DNA from: an uncultured Erysipelotrichaceae bacterium
GTDB taxonomy: Bacteria; Bacillota_I; Bacilli_A; Erysipelotrichales; Erysipelotrichaceae
Assembly: GCA_910586285.1 (NCBI GenBank)
Contig: CAJUGR010000034.1
Location: 1 to 15,185 of the forward strand
Direction of reading: 5' to 3'
DNA: 15,185 bases
This document shows positions 6,211-13,559 of this stretch, piece after piece. Position 1 is the first letter of the stretch; every line of letters starts with the position of its first letter. A program made the translations under genes and the position numbers. The notes under the pieces are model-generated. The model ran no database searches. It was not told the origin of the DNA and was given only the letters and a program-made list of their open reading frames with translations.

Positions 6211-7911
6211 TTAAGCTACACGGCTCTTAACCAGTTCCAATACTTCTTCTGCCGTAGCCAACTGTACTGCCTCTTGAGCCAATTTCTCACAATCAGCCTT
6301 GCTTAAGCTTGTGACCATTTTACGTGCTTTTAAGATAGAAGTGGCACTCATGGAGAATTCATCCAATCCCAGTCCCAATAACAGCGGTACTGCATAAGGT
6401 TCGCCGGCCATTTCGCCGCACATTCCGGCCCATTTGCCTTCTTTGTGTGCGCCTTCGATCGTTGCCTTTACCAGCCGCAGAATTGATGGATTGTATGGCT
6501 GATACAAATAGGATACATGCTCACTCATACGATCGGCCGCCATCGTATACTGAATCAAGTCATTCGTTCCAATGGAGAAGAAATCAGCTTCCTTCGCAAA
6601 ATTATCCGCATTCACCGCTGCCGCCGGAATTTCTACCATCATTCCGACTTCAATCGTATCAGAAACCTTCACACCTTCCGCAACCAATTTTTCTTTTTCT
6701 TCATTGAAGATTGCTTTGGCATCGCGGAATTCTTTTACTGTTGCGATCATCGGGAACATAATGCACAAACGACCATATACCGATGCACGAATCAATGCGC
6801 GCAGCTGAGTGCGGAAAATATCCGTGCGATCCAAGCACAAACGAATGGCACGATAACCCAAGAATGGATTCATTTCTTCCGGGAATTGGAAATAAGACAG
6901 TTTCTTATCGCCGCCGATATCCAAGGTACGAACTACCACTTTGCGTCCGCCCATTGCCGTCAATACTTCTTTATATGCCTCGAATTGTTCGTCTTCTGTC
7001 GGGAAATGATCAGAATTCATATAGAGGAATTCGGTTCTGAACAAGCCAACACCTTCACCGCCGAAATTCAATACACCTTCCACATCTTTCACACCGCCGA
7101 TATTTCCAGCCAATTCCACCTGATGACCATCGGTAGAAATGGATTTTGCCGTTTTCAATACCTTCAGTGCCTCTTTTTCTTCTGCTACTGCTTTGGCTTT
7201 GGCCTCATATTCTTTGATGGTTGCCTCATCCGGATTTAAAATCACATTTCCTTCCAAAGCATCCAAAATGATGTTGTCACCATGATTGGCAGCCTCTAAG
7301 ATGCCGCTGCATCCGACTACTGCCGGAATCTCCAATGAACGCGCCATGATGGCTGAGTGAGAGGTTCTGCCGCCGATCGCTGTCGCAAAACCCTTCGCAT
7401 ACGTATTCAACTGTGCCGTATCACTTGGAGTCAAGTCATAAGCAACGACAACGGAATCTTCATTAATTAAGCCCAAATCAGGAATCATTAATCCCAATAA
7501 GTTACATTTCAAACGGAACGTCACATCCTTGACATCCGCTGCACGCTCTCGCATATAGTCATTATCCATCGATTCAAAAATCGTGATCATCTGCGTTGCC
7601 ACCGCATCGGTCGCATATTCCGCATTGACCTTGTCATTTTCGATCATGGCAATAATCTGAGATGCCAGTTCCGGATCCGATGCCATCATCAAGTGAGCAT
7701 CAAATACAGCCAATTCTTCATCACTTAACCGTTTTGACGCAATCTCTTTGATGCGTTCAATATCGGACTTTGTCTTTTCCAACGCTTCATTGAATTTCGC
7801 CGTTTCGACTGCCGGATCCCCTTCCTTTTTCACGATTTCCACCTTTGGCTGTTCCAGTTTATAAACCTTCGCAATCGCAACGCCTGATGATGCCGCAATA
7901 CCTTTTAACAT
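6211..7911 (-). CDS. ptsI: Phosphoenolpyruvate-protein phosphotransferase (PTS enzyme I)
   Basis: 566 residues, the usual length for enzyme I. It transfers phosphate from PEP to HPr, the first step of sugar uptake by the phosphotransferase system, in the cytoplasm. The phosphohistidine motif GGRTSHSAIMARSLEIPAV is at 181-198 with active-site H185. The PEP-binding barrel shows LFRTEFLYM (R292), VVVRTLDIGGDK (R328), VEIPAAA (E427), SIGTNDLIQYTMAADR (446-461) and the catalytic C498 in GMCGEMAG. All catalytic residues are intact. The start has a strong AAGGAGGA about 8 nt before the ATG. ptsH, which often precedes ptsI, is not adjacent; the gene is a single unit with a terminator. A degenerate cre-like site lies in its leader. 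Confidence 0.98.
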   Translation of the reverse strand: MLKGIAASSGVAIAKVYKLEQPKVEIVKKEGDPAVETAKFNEALEKTKSDIERIKEIASKRLSDEELAVFDAHLMMASDPELASQIIAMIENDKVNAEYATDAVATQMITIFESMDNDYMRERAADVKDVTFRLKCNLLGLMIPDLGLINEDSVVVAYDLTPSDTAQLNTYAKGFATAIGGRTSHSAIMARSLEIPAVVGCSGILEAANHGDNIILDALEGNVILNPDEATIKEYEAKAKAVAEEKEALKVLKTAKSISTDGHQVELAGNIGGVKDVEGVLNFGGEGVGLFRTEFLYMNSDHFPTEDEQFEAYKEVLTAMGGRKVVVRTLDIGGDKKLSYFQFPEEMNPFLGYRAIRLCLDRTDIFRTQLRALIRASVYGRLCIMFPMIATVKEFRDAKAIFNEEKEKLVAEGVKVSDTIEVGMMVEIPAAAVNADNFAKEADFFSIGTNDLIQYTMAADRMSEHVSYLYQPYNPSILRLVKATIEGAHKEGKWAGMCGEMAGEPYAVPLLLGLGLDEFSMSATSILKARKMVTSLSKADCEKLAQEAVQLATAEEVLELVKSRVA

Positions 7912-7963
7912 AACACGTATCCTCCTTGTTGAATCTGAGATGAAAATATGATTTACCGCTTTT

Positions 7964-7977
7964 TTGTAGCGCTTACA
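7964..7977 (-). promoter_or_regulatory. Candidate cre (CcpA) site upstream of ptsI
   Basis: The plus-strand bases TTGTAGCGCTTACA contain the cre core (GCGCTTACA) but depart from the consensus TGWNANCGNTNWCA at two positions of the left arm. It lies about 53 nt before the ptsI start. No hairpin or T tract accounts for it here. A TATCAT -10-like hexamer (8003-7998) sits just upstream, so the site would be downstream of the transcription start, where CcpA usually represses. Confidence 0.4.
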
Positions 7978-8213
7978 TCATCATCTCTCTACACTTAATG
8001 ATAACATTTCCCCGCGTAAAATACCAGTCTTTTTCTTATCATCCGTGGAAGAAATTGCCAGTCTGATAAAATGACATAGTATGATGTGATCAACTGAGTA
8101 AATTATCTACTCATATCTGCTTTTGAAATGTAAGAATCAAACCTATGAACACCGTTATTTTTTTGAATGAGAAACAGATCATCTGCATGTCGTAAAGAAT
8201 TTCGATTGCCTTA
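7978..8213. other. Intergenic stretch between the small protein gene and ptsI
   Basis: Carries the presumed ptsI promoter region (only a weak TATCAT at 8003-7998 is visible) and the 3' flank of the small gene ending at 8214. A 5-bp GAGTA/TACTC hairpin without a T tract is the only structure seen. No coding frame or RNA gene is supportable. Confidence 0.4.
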
Positions 8214-8537
8214 TCATTGATAAAGCTGATTCAACAGCTGATTCATCGCTGCTTGTTTACATTTCTTATACATACGAACACTATATTCCTTGCGCCACCA
8301 ATCCCGCGCTTGAATCTCGAAAAAATCGTGATACAGAATCAGCGCTTCGTCATGATCCATTGTTCGCAATATCAGACGAATTTTTGCGGCTACTTCCATA
8401 TCTGCCCCTTCATCATGGGGATCTGTCACATTACGCCATCCCGTTTTCACATACCGAATTCCCCTCCGATAGATTTTTCCCAAATACCGCAGCAGCTGTT
8501 CTTTTTCCTGATCACTTAATGCCGATAAGTTTTTCAT
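8214..8537 (-). CDS. Small uncharacterised protein (107 residues), possible HTH-like C-terminus
   Basis: The start at 8537 (MKNLSALSD) is preferred because GGGAGG lies at standard distance; an in-frame ATG at 8561 has no proper spacing. The protein is basic and helical with no membrane segment. The N-terminal SALSDQEKEQLLRYLGKIYRRG is followed by a helix-rich middle containing MDHDEALILYHDFFE. The C-terminal ARDWWRKEYSVRMYKKCKQA resembles the end of sigma-like or ArpU-like helix-turn-helix proteins and, from memory, the MG284/MPN403 family of Mollicutes and Erysipelotrichia; that resemblance is not verified. It has its own promoter at 8595-8623. The function is unknown. Confidence 0.65.
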   Translation of the reverse strand: MKNLSALSDQEKEQLLRYLGKIYRRGIRYVKTGWRNVTDPHDEGADMEVAAKIRLILRTMDHDEALILYHDFFEIQARDWWRKEYSVRMYKKCKQAAMNQLLNQLYQ

Positions 8538-8594
8538 TGTAACCTCCCGATTGAAAAGCATCCCCTCTGACGTTCTTGTCTCTTCTTCTGCTCA

Positions 8595-8623
8595 ATTATA
8601 TTATTCACCAAATATCTTGTCTT
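8595..8623 (-). promoter_or_regulatory. Promoter of the small 107-residue protein gene
   Basis: Minus-strand AAGACA (8623-8618), 17-nt spacer, TATAAT (8600-8595). The boxes lie about 58 nt before the preferred start codon. Confidence 0.55.
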
Positions 8624-8683
8624 TCCTAATAATCACACAATTTCACAAGATCTTCCTCTTCTTTTACAATGCTTTCTCTTGTT

Positions 8684-8724
8684 AAAAAAAACTTCCCCTC
8701 TCCATTGAGAAAAGAAGTTTTTTT
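8684..8724 (-). terminator. Rho-independent terminator of the ABC exporter gene
   Basis: A 12-bp stem (8691-8702 with 8707-8718, three G-U pairs on the minus strand) closes on a 4-nt loop and is flanked by A and T tracts on both sides (8684-8690 and 8718-8724), so it could act in both directions. It overlaps the stop codon of the gene at 8723. Confidence 0.88.
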
Positions 8725-11700
8725 ATTCGTTCCTTAATGCGGCAACCGGATCTTCTTTGGCTGCTTTGCGCGACGGAATAATACCTCCGATCAAGGTCAA
8801 TACCACACTTAACAGAATCAAAATGATTGCGCCGCCGATCGGCAATATCGCATTGATATCCGTTTGATCGGCCAAAGCATGAATAAGCTGATTCCCCGGA
8901 ATTAACAGAATTAACGTTATTCCGATTCCCATTAAACCGGCACCCAAGCCGATGATAAAGGTTTCCGCATTGAACACATGCGAGATGTTCTGTTTTGAAG
9001 CGCCGATAGCTCTTAAAATCCCGATTTCCTTCTTGCGCTCTAAAACACTGATATAGGTGATAACGCCGATCATAATCGAAGAAACCACTAAGGAAATGGC
9101 CACAAACGCAATCAGCACATAACCGATCACATTGACGATATCGGTAACGGATGACATCAGCGTACCGACAAAATCAGTATACGTAATCACTTTTTCCTCA
9201 TCCTCAATTTTCATCGTTTCATTATACTGATCGAGGATCTCCAAAATCTTTCCTTTACTTTCAAAATCCTTGGGATAAATCGCTATTCCTGAAGGTGTTT
9301 CAAAATCCGCATAACCGAGTTTTTTCAAATTACTATCGTAAGATGTGACTTCCTTGGTCATCATCGCCGTCAATAACTCCGCCAACTCTTTTTCGCTCAT
9401 ATTGAATTGAAACGCTTCTCCTAACGCATTGGTATCGACATGAAGCGCCCCGGCAAAGGAAGCCGCAAACTGTTCCATATTCGCATTCAATTCCTGTTGC
9501 ATTACCTGAGTGATTTGACCCATGAGCGATCCCATATAGCTTTGCATATACGCTGATATTTGTGCTTCCAAATTGCTTACCTTTAAAAATACCTGTAAGT
9601 CTTGAAGAATGATAGCACGCGCCGTTTCACTGTTTAAATAATCTTGGAATGCACTTGTCCAATCATTGGGAGAAGTCAAACCATGTTGAGCCGCATAACG
9701 CTCATAGTTTGACATTAAACTGCTGACTAAGGCTTCCAACTGTTCCGGACTGGCCTCGATACTGCCATTTGCCTGAATCATATCACGTAACTGCGCCTGG
9801 ATCAGTGCGATTGCCTCCGGTGTCTGTAAATATGCCGCAAAATCCTCGCTGAAGCGGCTGGGATCTGCATCCGGATGCACACTGATATAATCCTGAAACC
9901 CGGCCGCCAAATGGGCAATCATTTGTTGGGCTTGAACCGAAGAAATCTCTACATTGAGATGTGACATCATATCCGCCAAATCTACCGGCGGCAATGATAC
10001 GTTTTGAAAAGCCTGATTGAGCTGATTTAGATCAAACTGTAAGTGACTTGGATCCATTTGAAATGCTTCCTGCATCCGTTTTTCATCTACGGAAAACAGC
10101 GAATCCATTTCTAACAGAGAACTGCTTTCTTTATCCTCATCAAACGATTTCCCGCTGAACACATTGCGATCAGGTGAAGCCAACTGCGCCTTGACAATCT
10201 CACTTTGTTGAGCCTGCTCAATCGTTTTCGTTGTGAGTGTCGCGGGGTAATTTAATCCCATGCCCAACATCGCTGCCGTCGCATTTTCCTTAGGCTGCAC
10301 AATTCCCACAACGGTTAAATCCATTCCATCCGCAATGATCTTTTTCATATATTCACGATCAGTGCTCTTATCACGATAAAGCTGATAAGTTTCATCATAT
10401 TCATAATACTCATAAGCATTAACGACTTTAAACGATTTGCCCAAAATCTCGTCATAATGAAATGTACCGATATCATCCGGTGTCACCACCGCTTCTTCGG
10501 ACGCAAACTGTTTCACCATGCGATCCAACTCTTCAGCATCTCTTAATCCCAGTGTATAAAGCAGAAGGTCAGGTATACTTCCGTGAGAAGTCAAAACCAA
10601 TACACATTCCTGTTCATTTTTTGGCCAGTGCCCCGCTTTGACATCATACTGATCCTCATAAAGATCCGCATTCTCGGGCATCGGGTAAAATACATCCGTA
10701 CTCATTGCCATTGACATCAGGCTGTTGGAACTGTTAGAGGAGCCCAACCCCAGTGATTGAAACGAGCGATCGGGATGTACCTGCCGATAGGAGTCTTGAT
10801 CAAAGCGATAAATCTGTGGGGACACATTATATTGATACTCAATCGCATTGGTATATGTTTTCATACCGCTTTCATCGCTGTCCAAAAAGCGTTTAAAAGA
10901 GGTCAAATCGTTCGAGCCGATCTTGGAAAACATCTTCGTTACCATTTCCGTCACTTGAACTTCATCCTGAGCCGGTTCATTTTGATCATCGACCATACCC
11001 ATCATCATAGAAGTGATATCAATCCCCGAACTTTGAATTTGAAGCGGATATTCCGAAAGGGTATCCTCCTCAATCGTTTTAATATACGTATTTACACCGT
11101 TGGATAACGATAAAATCAATGCGATGCCGATAATACCGATGGAACCGGCAAAGGACGTTAACAGGGTGCGTCCTTTCTTCGTCTTTAAATTATTGAAGCT
11201 CAATGATAACGCCGTGTTAAATGACATAGAGGACTTCCCCATATTTTTATGTTCTGCTGGTGCTTGCGATTCTGCGTCAATCGTATAAGGATCGGAGTCG
11301 GATTGGATTTTGCCATCGCGCAGCTTTACGATTCGCGTTGCATACGTTTCAGCCAATTCAGGATTATGAGTGACCATTACCACCAATCGCTCCTTGGCTA
11401 CTTCTTTCAGTAAGTCCATGACCTGAATACTTGTGTCACTGTCCAAAGCACCGGTTGGCTCATCCGCCAATAAAATATCCGGATCATTGACCAAAGCCCG
11501 AGCAATTGCTACTCGCTGCATCTGCCCGCCCGATAACTGACTCGGCTTTTTATGACACTGTTCCAACAACCCCACCTGATCCAAAGCCTGTTTGGCTTTT
11601 TCCTGTCGCTCACTTTTAGAGATACCGGAAATGGTCAATGCCAACTCCACATTGGATAACAGCGTTTGATGGGGTATCAGATTATAGCTTTGAAACACAA

Positions 11701-11959
11701 ATCCGATCGTATGATTGCGATAAGAATCCCAATCACGATCCGTATATTTTTTAGTGGAAATACCATTGATTATCAAATCACCATGATCATAGCGATCCAA
11801 ACCGCCGATAATATTTAACAATGTCGTCTTACCGGAACCGCTGGGGCCAAGAATAGCGACAAACTCATTATCCCGTAGATTGAAATCCACGCCATCAAGT
11901 GCTTTCTGAATTAAATCACCGGTGCGATATTCTTTATAAATCTGTTTGACTTGAAGCAT
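8723..11959 (-). CDS. MacB/FtsX-type ABC exporter, fused ATPase and permease with a large ectodomain
   Basis: 1078 residues in one chain. Residues 1-225 form a LolD/MacB-type ATPase: Walker A GPSGSGKT (38-45), Q-loop Q90, signature LSGGQMQ (142-148), Walker B and DEPTGALD (D166, E167), H-loop H198. A first membrane helix follows at ~268-288. Residues ~295-940 lie outside the membrane, and the C-terminal FtsX-like unit has three helices at ~940-966, ~1000-1022 and ~1035-1060, with the conserved VLERKKEIGILRAIGAS between the first two. The four-helix topology and fusion match MacB-like exporters, which move peptides, lipids or signals across the envelope. The ~640-residue ectodomain is far larger than MacB's periplasmic domain and contains internal repeats (687-728 and 750-791). 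The start is supported by AGGAG about 9 nt upstream. Single-gene unit; substrate unknown. Confidence 0.92.
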   Translation of the reverse strand: MLQVKQIYKEYRTGDLIQKALDGVDFNLRDNEFVAILGPSGSGKTTLLNIIGGLDRYDHGDLIINGISTKKYTDRDWDSYRNHTIGFVFQSYNLIPHQTLLSNVELALTISGISKSERQEKAKQALDQVGLLEQCHKKPSQLSGGQMQRVAIARALVNDPDILLADEPTGALDSDTSIQVMDLLKEVAKERLVVMVTHNPELAETYATRIVKLRDGKIQSDSDPYTIDAESQAPAEHKNMGKSSMSFNTALSLSFNNLKTKKGRTLLTSFAGSIGIIGIALILSLSNGVNTYIKTIEEDTLSEYPLQIQSSGIDITSMMMGMVDDQNEPAQDEVQVTEMVTKMFSKIGSNDLTSFKRFLDSDESGMKTYTNAIEYQYNVSPQIYRFDQDSYRQVHPDRSFQSLGLGSSNSSNSLMSMAMSTDVFYPMPENADLYEDQYDVKAGHWPKNEQECVLVLTSHGSIPDLLLYTLGLRDAEELDRMVKQFASEEAVVTPDDIGTFHYDEILGKSFKVVNAYEYYEYDETYQLYRDKSTDREYMKKIIADGMDLTVVGIVQPKENATAAMLGMGLNYPATLTTKTIEQAQQSEIVKAQLASPDRNVFSGKSFDEDKESSSLLEMDSLFSVDEKRMQEAFQMDPSHLQFDLNQLNQAFQNVSLPPVDLADMMSHLNVEISSVQAQQMIAHLAAGFQDYISVHPDADPSRFSEDFAAYLQTPEAIALIQAQLRDMIQANGSIEASPEQLEALVSSLMSNYERYAAQHGLTSPNDWTSAFQDYLNSETARAIILQDLQVFLKVSNLEAQISAYMQSYMGSLMGQITQVMQQELNANMEQFAASFAGALHVDTNALGEAFQFNMSEKELAELLTAMMTKEVTSYDSNLKKLGYADFETPSGIAIYPKDFESKGKILEILDQYNETMKIEDEEKVITYTDFVGTLMSSVTDIVNVIGYVLIAFVAISLVVSSIMIGVITYISVLERKKEIGILRAIGASKQNISHVFNAETFIIGLGAGLMGIGITLILLIPGNQLIHALADQTDINAILPIGGAIILILLSVVLTLIGGIIPSRKAAKEDPVAALRNE

Positions 11960-11992
11960 TCTAATCCACTCCTATACTCTCTTGGGCATCAG

Positions 11993-12024
11993 CCGATATT
12001 TCATCATTGATGATGAATCATCGG
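11993..12024 (-). promoter_or_regulatory. Long dyad in the leader of the ABC exporter gene
   Basis: A 32-nt near-palindrome: 14-bp arms beginning CCGAT and ending ATCGG with one mismatch and one G-U pair, and a 4-nt loop. It begins about 14 nt downstream of the -10 box and ends before the ribosome site. No T tract follows on the minus strand, so it is not a terminator. It could be an operator for a dimeric repressor or a leader hairpin. Confidence 0.6.
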
Positions 12025-12037
12025 TTGAATTACATAT

Positions 12038-12065
12038 ATTATACATAATTTTATCGGCTTCGCAA
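12038..12065 (-). promoter_or_regulatory. Promoter of the ABC exporter gene
   Basis: Minus-strand TTGCGA (12065-12060), 16-nt spacer, perfect TATAAT (12043-12038); expected start of transcription near 12031, leader of about 70 nt. From here to the terminator at 12261 (about 195 nt) I see nothing else. Confidence 0.6.
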
Positions 12066-12260
12066 TACGCATTCCCTCTGCACATCCAATCACATAAACA
12101 ATAAAAGACAAAATGATTCTAAAAGATCAAATGTAACCGCATCAAAGCTTTTTATTAAATACTTTCCAGTAAATACCTAATTCAATTTTCCTTTGTCCAT
12201 CAGGCTTACAATCCTTTTTATGTTACTGCTCTTTTATCTGAAAGAAACAGAAATGCACAT

Positions 12261-12279
12261 AAAAAGCAGCTTGTGCTGC
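12261..12279 (-). terminator. Terminator after the 63-residue protein gene
   Basis: Minus-strand stem GCAGC / GCTGC with a 4-nt loop followed by TTTTT (12265-12261). Short but GC-rich, 13 nt after the stop codon. Confidence 0.7.
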
Positions 12280-12292
12280 CGGCTTTCAACTC

Positions 12293-12484
12293 CTACAAAA
12301 TTTCAATTCCCTGCTCTGAAATCAAACTTTTGGCCGCTCGTAAAGCGTCATTACTGCCATTGATAACGATAGCGTTATGAGAACAAGGGATCTCATGTTC
12401 AATTCCCACGCTTTTCAATAAAGCGGATAAGTTATGCTTATGCTCTTCATCCAGTTGATCCTTGATCAAGATGATACTTGCCAT
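12293..12484 (-). CDS. Small 63-residue protein, predicted ferredoxin-like fold
   Basis: Complete small gene with GGGAGG before the ATG, its own promoter (12512-12540) and terminator (12261-12279). Hydrophobicity and glycines suggest beta (SIILIKD, 3-9), alpha (EEHKHNLSALLKSVG, 13-27), beta (IEHEIPC, 28-34), beta (NAIVING, 37-43), alpha (DALRAAKSLISEQG, 46-59), beta (IEIL, 60-63). This beta-alpha-beta-beta-alpha-beta order is shared by HMA metal-binding domains and ACT domains. It lacks the CxxC of HMA proteins, having a single Cys. It follows the aspartokinase/ASADH-like pair on the same strand, with no terminator between. The function is not recognised. Confidence 0.7.
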   Translation of the reverse strand: MASIILIKDQLDEEHKHNLSALLKSVGIEHEIPCSHNAIVINGSNDALRAAKSLISEQGIEIL

Positions 12485-12511
12485 TCCTAAATTCCTCCCG
12501 TTTCTGTCCTA

Positions 12512-12540
12512 ATTATAGCCAAAATCATTAGGTATTACAA
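12512..12540 (-). promoter_or_regulatory. Promoter of the 63-residue protein gene
   Basis: Minus-strand TTGTAA (12540-12535), 17-nt spacer, perfect TATAAT (12517-12512), 28 nt before the ATG. Confidence 0.65.
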
Positions 12541-12562
12541 TAGTAATCTGCGATAAACATGT

Positions 12563-13555
12563 TTATAAAAAATTATGCAGAATATAAAAGGCGCACTTAA
12601 TCGCAGCGCTGCAGCGAATGGCTAAATCATCACAAACTGCCCATGCCGTAAATGTGTGTGAATCACTTTTACGCATTCGTCCGATATAGATGCGATAATC
12701 ATGGATTACATCGGCACAGATCGGATACATATTATGTTGAATGTCATCAAAACAAATCATGGAAGGATCACTGCTGAAAGCATCCACCAGTTCATCTAAG
12801 TGTATTTCATCATCACATAAAAAAGACATACTAATGGATAACCCGCGTAATGAAGCCGTTCGTACACACGTCAAACTCAGAGCCAAATCATAGCCTAAAC
12901 AAGCCGCATAACGATGAAAAAGCTGTTCTTCCTGACTTTCACCGTTCAGTGTAAAGTAAGAGGTTTGAGGCAATGCTTGAAACAATAACGGCAGATGCGG
13001 ATGGACATCAGGAAGCGGAAACCATTTCGATTCTATGCTTTCTCCCTGTTCATAAGCATGAAGCTGGTTGGCAAGATCCATGCAGGCAGCATCTCCCATT
13101 TCCGCGACACTGTGTAGGGATGTCATTATTGCTTGGTTCACCTGTTGGTATTTCTCGATGACACCATAAATAGCCGCAAATAACATAAAAGCGGCAAACG
13201 GAATCTGTATTTTGTGATCAGTCGGATTAAGCTGCGCAATATTTAAAGACGGAATCACAAGCTTTCCGATGCTTTTTTGATTGTGCAAATGAATGATATA
13301 TATCTTTTCGGATGATGGTAAGGAAAGCGGATGTTCCTCGTCACAATCAAATAAAATATCACAAGTTTCAAACAATGCAGTGTTTGGCGGATAATGACCA
13401 TACAATTTGCCATGATGCTCCTTCATCGTCTTCCGATCCACTGCTTCATCAAAAAGCATTATCGTTGCCGGAAAATGCCATTTCCCCAGCCATTCAAGCA
13501 GCTCCCTGCCCATCTGAGTGGTTGCCGGTACGATACCTGCCTTATATTCCCTCAT
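12563..13555 (-). CDS. Aspartate-semialdehyde dehydrogenase homologue lacking catalytic residues
   Basis: 330 residues, full family length and uninterrupted. The ASADH pattern is recognisable throughout: an N-terminal Rossmann start (YKAGIVPATTQMGRELLEWL, 4-23), LSLTCVRTASLRGLSISMSF (226-245) where the family has the TCVRVPV...GHSE block, and YIGRMRKSD (290-298) for the GRIRxD motif near the C-terminus. Key positions are changed. The nucleotide-loop glycines of GATGAVG read P10-A-T-T13. The NPNCS nucleophile region aligns with IPFAAFM (A121 for Cys). The QAVSGAG segment reads LHSVAEMG. The GHSE base His is L239. It probably cannot perform the NADPH-dependent reductive dephosphorylation of aspartyl phosphate. 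The ribosome site overlaps the end of the aspartokinase gene, 4 nt upstream, so translation is likely coupled. This assignment rests on motif alignment by eye. Confidence 0.75.
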   Translation of the reverse strand: MREYKAGIVPATTQMGRELLEWLGKWHFPATIMLFDEAVDRKTMKEHHGKLYGHYPPNTALFETCDILFDCDEEHPLSLPSSEKIYIIHLHNQKSIGKLVIPSLNIAQLNPTDHKIQIPFAAFMLFAAIYGVIEKYQQVNQAIMTSLHSVAEMGDAACMDLANQLHAYEQGESIESKWFPLPDVHPHLPLLFQALPQTSYFTLNGESQEEQLFHRYAACLGYDLALSLTCVRTASLRGLSISMSFLCDDEIHLDELVDAFSSDPSMICFDDIQHNMYPICADVIHDYRIYIGRMRKSDSHTFTAWAVCDDLAIRCSAAIKCAFYILHNFL

Positions 13556-13559
13556 ACTT

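Noticed and set aside
6517..7239. Plus-strand frame of 240 codons
   Set aside because: Antisense to ptsI, rich in Phe, Ile, His and Cys as expected for a shadow frame, with no family resemblance.
12553..12566. Perfect 14-nt palindrome ATAAACATGTTTAT over the ASADH-like stop codon
   Set aside because: AT-rich, no T tract and partly coding; by itself it supports neither a terminator nor an operator.
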